Source of the DNA: Candidatus Methylomirabilota bacterium
Lineage (GTDB): Bacteria; Methylomirabilota; Methylomirabilia; Rokubacteriales; CSP1-6
Length of the DNA stretch: 53,131 nucleotides
Assembly: GCA_035315345.1 (NCBI GenBank)
Contig: DATFYA010000226.1
Span: 1-53,131, forward strand
Direction of reading: 5' to 3'
A program made the translations under genes and the position numbers. The stretch's first letter is position 1, and every line of letters starts with the position of its first letter. Positions 1 through 7,846 of the stretch are shown here, in pieces. The notes beneath the pieces are model-generated. The model was not told where the DNA came from. It did no database searches and worked only from the letters and a program-made list of their open reading frames with translations.

Positions 1-157
1 GGGGGGGGGGGGGGGGGGGGGGTGGGGCTCTGACCACGACGCCTTGCGCGGTCTTGTTGCGGTAGCAGTTCCCAATCCTTGACCTGAGGTTCCTGGCTTC
101 CGCCGGAGGAACGGGTCACCCGCCCCACCCCCCGCCACCCCCGCCGCCTCTCCCGGC
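1..157. repeat. GC-rich inverted-repeat element, copy 0 (degenerate, at contig edge)
   Basis: The window opens with 22 G, then a G-rich arm. A core follows with the landmarks GACCACGACGC, GCAGTTCCCA and GGAACGGGTC, and then a C-rich arm ending near 157. The same landmarks occur in the same order, at nearly the same spacing, in the copy at 5755-5907. That makes this a diverged member of one family, in the same orientation. The G homopolymer may be the genuine left arm or a sequencing or assembly artefact at the contig end. Confidence 0.6.
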
Positions 158-346
158 ACCGCGTCTCGCGTGTAGTCGGGGCTGCCATCGACGATCCTTC
201 AACCAGTGACTGCGTATGGTCGCTCCGACGCTTTCTGCCTTGGCTGGGGCCCCGTCGCCGATCTCTTCGGGCGTTCGCTGGCCCGCGGTCGCCGCGGCGT
301 CCCAGCGTTCGCCGGCCGGTCGGCGATGCAACCGCCCGGCGGCGGG
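158..346. other. Non-coding stretch with nothing recognisable
   Basis: Between the repeat and the convergent end of the first dehydrogenase I see no plausible gene, RNA or clear regulatory site. Open frames here lack a ribosome binding site and any recognisable domain. Confidence 0.5.
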
Positions 347-1309
347 TTAGTAGCCTTTTTGCTTGTCGATGAGGGCGAGGAGGGGGCGGTTGGATCGGAG
401 GCGGCGGAGGTTCTCGCAGAAGGTGTCGATGACGCGGGCGGCGCGCCGCGGGGAGCCGCCCGCGGTGTGCGGGGTGATGACCGCGCGCGGGTGCGTCCAG
501 AGCGCGTGGCCCTTCGGGAGAGGCTCGGGGTCGGTGACGTCGAGACCGACCGCCCAGATGAGGCCTTCGTCCAGCGCGGCCAGCACGTCCTCGCCGCGTA
601 CGATCTCGCCCCGGGTGACGTTGATGAGGATCGCGGTGCGCTTCATCTGCAGGAAGCGCTCACGGGTGAAGAGATGGTGCGTGGCCTTGGTCAGGGGCAG
701 GCCGATCACCACCACGTCGGAGGCCGCGAGCAGATCGGCCAGCCGGTCCGCCGGCCAAATCGCCTCGACGCCCGCCTCGGGATCGACCGGCTCGATATCC
801 ACCCCGAGCACGCGCATGCCGAAGCCGACCGCGCGCCGGGCCACCGCGCGGCCGGTGCCGCCGAAGCCGACGATGCCCATGGTCTGCTCGTACAGCTCGC
901 GCTGGTGCACCCGGATCGGCTCGCGCAGCTCGTAGTCCGGCGTCCGGATCGCGGTGTGCAGCCCGCGGGTGATCGCTAGCAGCAGGGCGAAGGCGTGCTC
1001 GGCCAGGTGGATGCCGACCTCGCCCTTCTCGCTGGCCAGCGGGGCCGGGTGGTTGATCAGCTCGGTGGTGAGGATGCTGTCGACGCCGGCCCCGATCGAG
1101 TGGTAGTAGACGAGCTTCGTGGCCAGCGAGAACAGCTCGGGATGGACGCGCCCGAAGATGATGTCGGTGTCGGGCAGCTCGCGGCGCTGGGCCGCCCGGT
1201 CCTTCGCCTCCACGATGCTCGTGTCCGGGCCGGCCGCCGCCAGGATGCGGGCGCGGTCGCCGGCGCTCAGGCCCGAAACGATCAAGTTCGGGACGAACAG
1301 GATCTTCAC
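347..1309 (-). CDS. D-2-hydroxyacid dehydrogenase (second of a tandem pair)
   Basis: A 320-residue NAD(P)-dependent D-isomer-specific 2-hydroxyacid dehydrogenase. It should interconvert a 2-oxoacid and a D-2-hydroxyacid in the cytoplasm; the substrate cannot be told. Visible are the Rossmann loop GFGGTGRAVARR, the Arg segment NVTRGEIV, and the late Glu/His pair in DPEPLPKG...PHTAGG that forms the catalytic triad. The GTG start at 1309 overlaps the TGA of the upstream gene by four bases (GTGA), so translation is probably coupled. It is a diverged paralogue of its neighbour. The family is sure. Confidence 0.9.
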   Translation of the reverse strand: MKILFVPNLIVSGLSAGDRARILAAAGPDTSIVEAKDRAAQRRELPDTDIIFGRVHPELFSLATKLVYYHSIGAGVDSILTTELINHPAPLASEKGEVGIHLAEHAFALLLAITRGLHTAIRTPDYELREPIRVHQRELYEQTMGIVGFGGTGRAVARRAVGFGMRVLGVDIEPVDPEAGVEAIWPADRLADLLAASDVVVIGLPLTKATHHLFTRERFLQMKRTAILINVTRGEIVRGEDVLAALDEGLIWAVGLDVTDPEPLPKGHALWTHPRAVITPHTAGGSPRRAARVIDTFCENLRRLRSNRPLLALIDKQKGY

Positions 1310-2277
1310 GACGAAAGCTCGGGGATCACCCACTTGGGCGCCCGGCCGGCCGCCACCCGCTGGATGTTGTCGAACCCGTTGCGGAAGCGCGCGGTCCAGT
1401 TCTCCCAGGTGGGGCCGGCCGAATGCGGGGTCAGCGTGACGTTGGGCAGCGCGAAGAGCGGGTGGTCCTTGGCGGGGGGCTCCTCGACCAGCACGTCGAG
1501 CCCGGCCGCGGCCGGCCGGCCCGCCCTGAGCGCCTCGTAGAGCGCGCCCTCGTCCACCACCGGCCCGCGACAGGTGTTGATCAGGATCGCGCCCGGCTTC
1601 ATCTGGGCGAGCTCCCCCACCCCCATGAGATGGCGGGTCGAGTCGTCGAGCGGGACGTGCAGGCTCACCACGTCCGCGGTGCGCAGCAGCTCGGGCAGCA
1701 GCACGAAGCGCACCCCGAGCGCGTCCTCCTCCGCCTCGCTCAGCCGCGCGATGTCGTAGTAGAGCACCGTCATGTCGAAGGCGAGCGCGCGCCGCGCCAC
1801 CTTCTTGCCGATGTTGCCGAGGCCGATGATGCCGAGAGTGCGCCGCGACAGTTCGTACACGCGCTGGTCGTCGAAGCCGCCGACCCGCCACTTGCCGGCG
1901 ACCACGTCGTTGTGGAAGCGCACCACGCGCTTGAGCACGGCCAGCATCAGCATCATGGTGTGCTCGGCCACCGCGATCGCGTTGGCCCCGCCGTTGTTGC
2001 AGACCGGCACTCCCGCCTTGCGCGCGGCTTCGATGTCCACGCGGTCGTAGCCGGCGGAGAGCAGCTGCACCAGCTTGAGGTTCGGCGCCGAGCGGAAGAA
2101 CTCGCCGCCCATCTGGCGCGCGAGACCCAGGTAGTACTCCGCCTGCCCGGCCGCCGCGTAGAACTCGGGCGTGCCGAACTCGGCGATCAGCAGCTCGAAG
2201 CCCTTGGGCGTGAGCGAGCGCGCGATGTCGAGCACCGCGTCGGACTGCTTTGGCGCGAACAGGATCTTGGTGGCCAT
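1306..2277 (-). CDS. D-2-hydroxyacid dehydrogenase (first of a tandem pair)
   Basis: A 323-residue member of the phosphoglycerate/glyoxylate dehydrogenase superfamily. It has a substrate-binding N-terminal half (LLSAGYDRVD, NNGGANAIAVAEH), the nucleotide-binding loop GLGNIGKKVARRA, the Arg segment NTCRGPVVDE, and the Glu/His pair in VEEPPAKDHPLF...LTPHSAG. Length is normal and the catalytic triad is complete. It starts at ATG 2277, four bases after the upstream cupin stop, and runs into the second dehydrogenase. This gives a tight minus-strand operon of cupin and two dehydrogenases. Substrate unknown; a role in hydroxyacid or oxoacid catabolism is inferred. Confidence 0.92.
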   Translation of the reverse strand: MATKILFAPKQSDAVLDIARSLTPKGFELLIAEFGTPEFYAAAGQAEYYLGLARQMGGEFFRSAPNLKLVQLLSAGYDRVDIEAARKAGVPVCNNGGANAIAVAEHTMMLMLAVLKRVVRFHNDVVAGKWRVGGFDDQRVYELSRRTLGIIGLGNIGKKVARRALAFDMTVLYYDIARLSEAEEDALGVRFVLLPELLRTADVVSLHVPLDDSTRHLMGVGELAQMKPGAILINTCRGPVVDEGALYEALRAGRPAAAGLDVLVEEPPAKDHPLFALPNVTLTPHSAGPTWENWTARFRNGFDNIQRVAAGRAPKWVIPELSS

Positions 2278-2281
2278 GGCG

Positions 2282-2623
2282 TTATTGCTCCGCGAGAGGG
2301 ATAGTGGCGGTCAGACACGGTACGCTGCCGTGGACGCGGGTGGTATGTCCCTTGCCGGTGGTGTCCTCGACCAGGCGCGCGTCGCCGGGGCCGAAGAGGT
2401 GCTTGGAGCCATCGCCCAGCCCGATCTCGAGCTGGCCCGAGAGGATGATCACGAACTGCCGGCGCGGCGCGGGATGCCAGTCGATGAAGTTGCCGACCGG
2501 GCTCTCCCGAAACGCAATCTGGGTGGTCGCGAGCCCCTTGGTCCACGACGGGGTTCGCTCGAGATCGATCGGCTCGATGTGGGACTGCCCGTCGGGGCCG
2601 GTGTAGAGCCGGAATGTCTTCAT
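2282..2623 (-). CDS. Small cupin-domain protein
   Basis: A 113-residue single-domain cupin. The barrel motifs are visible: DWHPAPRRQFVIILSGQLEIGLGDG (motif 1, with His and a Glu near its end) and FGPGDARLVEDTTGKGHTT (motif 2, with Gly-Asp and a His). Such proteins bind a metal and act as small dioxygenases, isomerases or ligand sensors; which applies here cannot be seen. It starts at ATG 2623 with GAGG eight bases upstream and precedes two 2-hydroxyacid dehydrogenases by four bases, so it is likely an accessory enzyme of the same pathway. Confidence 0.8.
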   Translation of the reverse strand: MKTFRLYTGPDGQSHIEPIDLERTPSWTKGLATTQIAFRESPVGNFIDWHPAPRRQFVIILSGQLEIGLGDGSKHLFGPGDARLVEDTTGKGHTTRVHGSVPCLTATIPLAEQ

Positions 2624-2728
2624 GATTCGCCTCGCCGGTGCGGCTTGTCGCGTGAGCGCGGGGATTATAGCACCGGCGGCGCGTGGCGTGACCGCGGGTG
2701 GCGGCGTGGACCTACGAACACGGTACCG

Positions 2729-3712
2729 TCACTCGATGACCTGATCCGCTCGAAGTAGCAGGGTCGGAGGAATGGTCAGCCCGAGGGCCTTCGCCGTCTT
2801 CAAGTTGATGGTGAGGTAGTACCGGCCCGGCCGCTGGACGGGCAGCGTGCTCGGCGAGGAGCCCTTGAAGATTCGATCCACGTAGCCCGCGGCGAGCCGA
2901 AAGTTGTCGTCCGGGTTGGCGCCGTACGACATCAGTCCCCCGTCCTGGACGAGAGGACCAGCCTCGTACATGGCGGGAATCCGGTGCGTCAGCGCAAAGT
3001 CGATCACGCGCTGGCGATTGAGCAGGGTCAGCGCATCCGTGACCATGACCAGCGCATCCGGCCGACTGGCAGTCATGGACGAGAAGGCCGCCGCAAAATC
3101 ATCCGGCTCGCGCACCCCGAGCGGTTGCACCGCGACGTGGAGCCGTTGGGCGGCCTTCTCCACCTCCTGGTAGCGCAGCGTCATGCCCCGATCGCTCGCA
3201 TTCCAGAGCACGGCAATCCGCGCGGCGCGCGGCACCGCTTCCGTGATGATCTCCAGACGCTTCGCGCTGAGGTCGACCGACTGATCGGTCACGCCGGTCA
3301 CGTGGCCACCGGGCCGCGCGAGGCTATCGATCAGGCCGAGGCCGTCGGCATCTCCGACCAGGGCCATCACGACCGGAATCGATGGCGACGCCTGATTGGC
3401 GGCGGCGGTCGACGGCCCTCCTACGGTCACGATCACGTCGACGTGGAGTCGGACGAGCTCGGATGCGAGTCCGGGGAGCCGATCCTGCTTGCCGTCGGCC
3501 CATCGGCTCTCGTAGACGACGTCCCGCGGCTCGATGTAGCCGAGGTCCTGGAGGGCCCGGCGCAGGGGCAACGGGGCCGCCCCATCCGGCGACCGTCCGC
3601 CACCGGACAGGAAACCGACTCGCCACGTCTTGGTCTTCGGCTGCGCCTCGGCGATCAGCGAGGCGGCGAGGAGGCCACCGGTCAGGGTTTGCAGGAATGC
3701 TCGCCGGTTCAT
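2729..3712 (-). CDS. ABC transporter substrate-binding protein (PF04392 type)
   Basis: A 327-residue periplasmic binding protein. The start is taken at ATG 3712 because the product then begins with a short basic n-region and a hydrophobic signal segment (MNRRAFLQTLTGGLLAASL, then AEAQPK). The body shows family features: WRVGFLSGG, DVIVTVGGPSTAAANQ, SIPVVMALVGDADGLGLI, and the C-terminal block LKTAKALGLTIPPTLLLRADQVIE. Family members bind amino acids or other small organic molecules. No permease or ATPase is adjacent, which is common for these orphan genes. It lies about 105 bases upstream of the cupin gene on the same strand and may head that operon. Confidence 0.88.
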   Translation of the reverse strand: MNRRAFLQTLTGGLLAASLIAEAQPKTKTWRVGFLSGGGRSPDGAAPLPLRRALQDLGYIEPRDVVYESRWADGKQDRLPGLASELVRLHVDVIVTVGGPSTAAANQASPSIPVVMALVGDADGLGLIDSLARPGGHVTGVTDQSVDLSAKRLEIITEAVPRAARIAVLWNASDRGMTLRYQEVEKAAQRLHVAVQPLGVREPDDFAAAFSSMTASRPDALVMVTDALTLLNRQRVIDFALTHRIPAMYEAGPLVQDGGLMSYGANPDDNFRLAAGYVDRIFKGSSPSTLPVQRPGRYYLTINLKTAKALGLTIPPTLLLRADQVIE

Positions 3713-3841
3713 TCCGCGACTCCCTCCTGACCGCCCACCGGTCGCGATCCCATCGCGCGGCAATCTACGCGCGTCGGCCGAGTCGCGTTCCTCGCTGCCC
3801 ACCCGACCGGGATCTTCTCCGCTTTACTCAATCCGATTAGG

Positions 3842-3870
3842 TTTATATCATCGCACCTGGCGCTTGCCCA
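3842..3870 (-). promoter_or_regulatory. Candidate sigma70-type promoter for the binding-protein gene
   Basis: Read on the minus strand, TGGGCA (3870-3865) is followed by a 17-base spacer and TATAAA (3847-3842). The -10 box is good and the -35 box is moderate (four of six). Transcription would start about 120 bases before ATG 3712. This is one of the few AT-rich spots in the area. It is a prediction by eye. Confidence 0.4.
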
Positions 3871-3910
3871 GGGAGGACGGCTCCTGCGACCGCTCGTCGG
3901 TGCGCTCGTC

Positions 3911-4525
3911 GTGATCGCGTGGTCGCTGTGCCTGGCTCCGGCCGGGAGCGCGCAGTCGGCTGCCCCGACGCGGGCCGGGCAGATGACGTGGGCGATGCAC
4001 TTCACGCTGGCGGCGCGCTGGCTCGATCCCGCCGAGACCGAGGGATCGATCACGCCGTTCCTCACCCTCTACGCGGTCCACGACGCGCTGTTGAAGCCGA
4101 TGCCCTCCGGCCCGAGCGCGCCCAGTCTGGCCGAGTCCTGGACCGTCTCGCCCAACGGCCTGGTCTACGAGTTCGTGCTGCGCGCCAGCGCGCGCCTCCA
4201 CAACGGCGAGCGGGTGACTGCGGAGGACGTGAAGTTCTCCTTCGAGCGCTATCACGGGGCGAACGCCACCGCGCTGAAGGAGCACGTGCGCGAGGTCCGG
4301 GTCGCCTACTTCCTGAATGGGCCGGTCGCGGAGGAGGTGCGTCGCACGCCCGGCCTGCGCCTGATGGCAGATCCAGCGCATCTGGGCGAGAAGAAGATCT
4401 TCGCGCCCATCTGGGAGAACGGATTCATCCGCGGGGTCGGCCCGCGAGTGGAAGAACCGGCGCTCACCCTGATCCCCGCGTTCCCGTACTCGGCTCCCTA
4501 CGAAGACGTCCGGCTCAAGCCGTGA
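3911..4525 (+). pseudogene. Internally deleted family 5 (oligopeptide-type) solute-binding protein
   Basis: The frame holds the start and end of an SBP_bac_5 protein but only about 204 residues, where the family has roughly 500. A signal-peptide-like segment (VIAWSLCLAPAGSAQS) leads into the normal N-terminal domain (ESWTVSPNGLVYEFVLR, HNGERVTAEDVKFSFERY). Near residue 130 it jumps to a mid-protein segment (YFLNGPVAEEVRRTPGL). It then jumps again to the usual C-terminus (FAPIWENGFIRGVGPRVEE). Two in-frame deletions explain this. The start is also uncertain: GTG 3911 falls inside the likely signal peptide, and the frame upstream has no ATG, GTG or TTG. The stop adjoins the amidohydrolase ribosome binding site. 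Confidence 0.75.
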
Positions 4526-4536
4526 GGAGACCCGCC

Positions 4537-5730
4537 ATGCGCTACGAGATGATCTCCGCCGATTGCCACCTCGACCTCTGCTGGCTGCCCCCGGACCTCT
4601 TCACCGCCAACGCGTCGCCCGCCCTGCGCGACCGCATGCCCCACGTGGTGGATGGCCCGAAGGGCCCGACCTGGATCACGCAGAAGAGCGCCAATCTCGG
4701 GCTCGCCTGCGGCATGGGATCGGCCGGCCGCGAGTACGTGCCTGGCCGCATCCATCGCGCGGACCGCATGGCCGAGACCGGGCTCTACGAGGATGGCAAG
4801 CGCGGCATCCGCCGGCTCACCGAGCCCGACCTGCGCCTGAAGGATCAGGACCGCGACGGCGTGCAGGCCGAGGTGCTCTACGGCATCCTCGGGGCCACCG
4901 GGCGCATGAACGATCCGGAGGCGGTGGTCGAGGTCATCCGGATCTACAACGAGTGGCTCGCCGACTTCTGCTCGACGCATCCCGAGCGCTTCGCCGGGCT
5001 CGCCTCGATCCCCAACGCGCCGATCGACGCGGCCATCGCCGAGGTCGAGCGGGTGGCCAAGCGCGGCGCGGTGCGGGGGCTCGACATCGCCAACTCGGCG
5101 GATCTCACCGCGCTGTGGGATCCCTACTGGAACCCGCTCTGGGAAGTGATCCAGGCCAGCGGCCTGCCGCTGCACTTCCACACCATCGGCAGCCGGCTCC
5201 CCGACAATCTCCAGAAGCTCGTGTTCGTCGGCTCGGACCCCTCGCGGGCGCCCGCGGACATGTCGGCGGAGGACCGGCGCACCTCGCGGGTGGCCTTCGC
5301 CACCCACATCACCGGCTTCCAGATCAACATGGCCAACATCCTGATGGCGATGATCTACGGCGGCGTGCTCGAGCGCTTCCCGCGCCTGCGCGTGGTCCTG
5401 GGTGAAGCCGGCATCGGGTGGATCCCCTACATCCTCTGGCGGATGGACGGCGAGTGGGAGGACCAGTTCAAGGATCTGTCGCTCACCATGCCGCCGAGCG
5501 AGTACTGGAAGCGCCAGGTGTGGGCGACCTACCAGACCGATCCGGTGGGCGTGAAGCTGCTGGACGAGCTGGGCGTGGACAAGGTCATGTGGGGCTCCGA
5601 CTTCCCGCATCCCGACGGCGTGTGGCCCGACTCGCGGGAGTACATCGCCCGCGAGCTCGGCCATCTCCCCGCGGCGGTTCGCCACAAGATCGTCTGCGAC
5701 AACGCCGCGCGCCTCTACAACCTCGCGTAG
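4537..5730 (+). CDS. Amidohydrolase family 2 metal-dependent hydrolase
   Basis: A 397-residue TIM-barrel hydrolase or decarboxylase of the amidohydrolase_2 (ACMSD-like) family. Metal or catalytic residues are visible in the N-terminal SADCH motif, LHFHTIG near the middle, and the late WGSDFPHPDGVWP with its Asp. Start ATG 4537 has GAGGAGA nine bases upstream, at the stop of the deleted binding-protein gene. The substrate is unknown. Many relatives in soil bacteria are annotated only as predicted metal-dependent hydrolases. A paralogue lies at 48534-49649. Confidence 0.88.
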   Translation: MRYEMISADCHLDLCWLPPDLFTANASPALRDRMPHVVDGPKGPTWITQKSANLGLACGMGSAGREYVPGRIHRADRMAETGLYEDGKRGIRRLTEPDLRLKDQDRDGVQAEVLYGILGATGRMNDPEAVVEVIRIYNEWLADFCSTHPERFAGLASIPNAPIDAAIAEVERVAKRGAVRGLDIANSADLTALWDPYWNPLWEVIQASGLPLHFHTIGSRLPDNLQKLVFVGSDPSRAPADMSAEDRRTSRVAFATHITGFQINMANILMAMIYGGVLERFPRLRVVLGEAGIGWIPYILWRMDGEWEDQFKDLSLTMPPSEYWKRQVWATYQTDPVGVKLLDELGVDKVMWGSDFPHPDGVWPDSREYIARELGHLPAAVRHKIVCDNAARLYNLA

Positions 5731-5754
5731 CGTTCTCCCGCGGGCGGCGATACC

Positions 5755-5907
5755 CGGCGGGAGGGAGGGGCGGGGGAGGGTCCCCGACCACGAGGCTCTG
5801 CGGCCTTCCGCTCGGGGGCGCTTGCAGTTCCCATTCCGTAGGGTTTGGTGTAGCGGCCCACATCGGGAACGGGTCGGTTGACCCTCACCCGCCCCTCCCT
5901 CCCGCCG
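5755..5907 (+). repeat. GC-rich inverted-repeat element, copy 1
   Basis: A 153-base element bounded by 27-base terminal inverted repeats (5755-5781 and 5881-5907) that I count as complementary at all but one position. A weaker pairing extends outward to 5737 and 5925. The core holds GCAGTTCCCATTC (5824-5836) and a 25-base block at 5862-5886. Both recur exactly, in inverted orientation, in copy 2. There is no coding potential, so it looks like a MITE- or REP-like non-autonomous repeat. The G-runs of the left arm could form G-quadruplexes. Confidence 0.8.
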
Positions 5908-6053
5908 GGCCTCTCCGCCCACGGGACTCTCCTCGGGTCTCATACCCGCGGCATCACCGCCGGCGGACCACAGACAAACCGCCACGCGAGATTCTGAATC
6001 TTCAAAAGCAAGAGCATGGCGACTGGGGCTCCGCGAGGGCGCGTGGGTTGGGG

Positions 6054-6194
6054 GGCGGGAGGGGCGGGGGAGGGTCAACCGACCCGTTCCCGATATGGAT
6101 CGCTACGCCAAGCAGTACCGAATGGGAACTGCTCGCGCGGAGGCGGGAGGCCGAAGAGCGTCGTGGCCGGGGACCCTCCCCCGCCCCTCCCGCC
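6054..6194 (-). repeat. GC-rich inverted-repeat element, copy 2 (opposite orientation)
   Basis: Reverse-oriented copy of the 5755-5907 element. The terminal inverted repeats 6054-6075 and 6173-6194 pair perfectly over 22 bases. A looser continuation reaches about 6040 and 6207, touching the stop codon of the TPR gene. The core carries the shared 13-mer (6120-6132) and the 25-base block (6070-6094). The roughly 145 bases between copies 1 and 2 hold no gene. The pair sits between convergent genes and could act as a bidirectional transcription barrier. Confidence 0.8.
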
Positions 6195-6206
6195 CCGCCC
6201 CACGCG

Positions 6207-6746
6207 CTAATGCGACGACGATGCGGTCGGCTTGGTCTTGCCGCCGGTCTTCTCGTAGGCCTCGACCGCCTTCTTGAGATCGCTGTACTCCGAGCACGGG
6301 AAGAAGCACAGCTTGTCGAGCGTGCGCAGGTGATCCTTCGCCTTGGGCAGGTTGTCGAGCATGAGGTAGGCCTCGCCGATGTACTCGTGGGCGCCCCGGT
6401 GCTTGGGGTCGATGGCGAGCGCCTTCTCGTAGTACGGGATCGCCCCGGTGGGGTTGCCGTTCTTGCGAGTGGCGTAGCCGAGCCAGTTGTAGGCATCGGC
6501 GTTCGCGGCGTCGCGCGAGACCACGTCCTGCAGCAGGGGGACCGCCTTGCCGTACTCCTTCGCCTTGATGGCGGTCACCGCCTCGGTGTACCTGGGATCC
6601 TCGGGCTTGCCCGCGACGCCGCCGGAGCCGTCGGCCCCGCCGCCGCCTCCGCCCCCCGCCGCCCCGACGGGCACCGGCGACGCGGCGGCCAGGAGCATCA
6701 CACCCACGATGACGAGGAGCGCGGAGCGACGCAGCGTGTCGAGCAT
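6207..6746 (-). CDS. Exported TPR-repeat protein
   Basis: A 179-residue protein with an N-terminal signal peptide (LRRSALLVIVGVMLLAAASPVPVGA), a poly-Gly linker at about residues 31-38, and two to three tetratricopeptide repeats. Examples are DAYNWLGYATRKNGNPTGAIPYYEKALAIDP and GAHEYIGEAYLMLDNLPKAKDHL. The C-terminal segment LDKLCFFPCSEYSDLKKAVEAYEK recurs in small alphaproteobacterial-type TPR proteins, where the two Cys may pair in the periplasm. It is probably a protein-protein adaptor; partners are unknown. It is monocistronic and convergent with the amidohydrolase. Confidence 0.82.
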   Translation of the reverse strand: MLDTLRRSALLVIVGVMLLAAASPVPVGAAGGGGGGGADGSGGVAGKPEDPRYTEAVTAIKAKEYGKAVPLLQDVVSRDAANADAYNWLGYATRKNGNPTGAIPYYEKALAIDPKHRGAHEYIGEAYLMLDNLPKAKDHLRTLDKLCFFPCSEYSDLKKAVEAYEKTGGKTKPTASSSH

Positions 6747-6886
6747 GGCGAGCCTCCTTCAACTCTCAACCGAAGAGTCCAGTCGACGGTTCCCCTGGAT
6801 AGTGCCCCGGATTGCGAACGTCGGGAAGGCTGGTCTATGCTGCTGCCTCGACGTCGCACCTCACCCGGCCTCGCGCGGAGGACACG

Positions 6887-7726
6887 ATGGCGGACGCAGT
6901 GACCTGGCCCGATGGCGCCCGCTGCGCCATCATGATGACGTTCGATCTCGACGGCGAGAGCCCGTGGATCCATCGCGACGCCGCCCTCGCGGATCGGCCG
7001 CTCCACATGTCGATGGGCGCCTACGGGCCGAAGACCGGCATGCCGCGGATTCTCGACCTGCTCGACCGCTACGGCATCCGGACCTGCATCTTCATCCCGG
7101 GCTGGATCGTCGAGCGCTATCCCGCGCTGTGCGAGGACATCGTCCGCCGCGGCCACGAGGTCGGCCACCACGGCTACCTCCACGAGAAACCCTTCTTCAT
7201 GAAGAGCCGCGAGGAAGAGGAGGAACTGCTGGTCAAGAGCCTCGCCATCTTCGAGAAGATCCTGGGCGTGAAGCCGCTCGGCTCACGCTCGCCGTCGGCG
7301 GACCCGAGCCGACACACCATGGAGCTCCTCAAGCAGCACGGCTTCGTCTACCACAGCAACGCCCTCGACACCGACCTGCCCTACTGCCACCAGACCACCC
7401 ACGGGCCGCTCGTGGAGTTTCCCACCGCGTGGTGCAACAACGACGCGCCGTTCTTCATGTGGAGCTCGGTGCCGCCGGTCGGCAACGGCATCTGGAGCCA
7501 GCAGGACGTGTGGGAGATCTGGTCGGAGGAGTTCGAAGGCCTCTACGCCGAGGGCGGCTTCTTCAACTGGCTCGCCCATCCCCAGATCATCGGGCGTCCC
7601 TCGCGGCTGCGCATGGTGGAGCGGCTGATCCAGCTCATCCTGGGCAAGCGGCAGGTGTGGTGGCCGCGGCCGATCGATCTCGCCCGCTTCTGGCTGGAGA
7701 AGAGCCGGCCGGCGGCCCCCGCCTGA
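6887..7726 (+). CDS. Polysaccharide deacetylase (NodB-type) paralogue 1
   Basis: A 279-residue NodB-homology protein. The metal-binding motif is visible as MMTFDLDGES (Asp) and GHEVGHHGYLHEK (His-x3-His). SRSPSADPSRHTMELLKQHGF and LAHPQIIGRPSR follow. Family members remove N-acetyl groups from glycans or, in the PuuE branch, act on allantoin-like amides; the substrate is undecided. There is no signal peptide, so action in the cytoplasm is likely. Start ATG 6887 has GGAGGA five bases upstream. A related but clearly diverged gene follows 120 bases downstream. Confidence 0.85.
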   Translation: MADAVTWPDGARCAIMMTFDLDGESPWIHRDAALADRPLHMSMGAYGPKTGMPRILDLLDRYGIRTCIFIPGWIVERYPALCEDIVRRGHEVGHHGYLHEKPFFMKSREEEEELLVKSLAIFEKILGVKPLGSRSPSADPSRHTMELLKQHGFVYHSNALDTDLPYCHQTTHGPLVEFPTAWCNNDAPFFMWSSVPPVGNGIWSQQDVWEIWSEEFEGLYAEGGFFNWLAHPQIIGRPSRLRMVERLIQLILGKRQVWWPRPIDLARFWLEKSRPAAPA

Positions 7727-7727
7727 G

Positions 7728-7832
7728 ATGCCGGCCTCCGTCGCCTACTGGGCGGTCGTGCCGGCCTCCGCCGAGGCGGGCTACCTCACCGGGCAGCTCC
7801 TCCGCCCGAGCGGCGGCCGGGTCTCCGGCTGA
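7728..7832 (+). pseudogene. C-terminal remnant of a short-chain dehydrogenase
   Basis: A 34-codon frame opens at ATG 7728, one base after the preceding stop. Its second half, EAGYLTGQLLRPSGGRVSG, looks like the standard SDR C-terminus (tyrosine-leucine-threonine-glycine-glutamine, then a GG end). No Rossmann fold or catalytic Tyr-Lys precedes it, so the gene body is gone. It is also possible that this is a chance resemblance in a short spacer. Confidence 0.45.
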
Positions 7833-7846
7833 TCGCAGAGCCTTCC

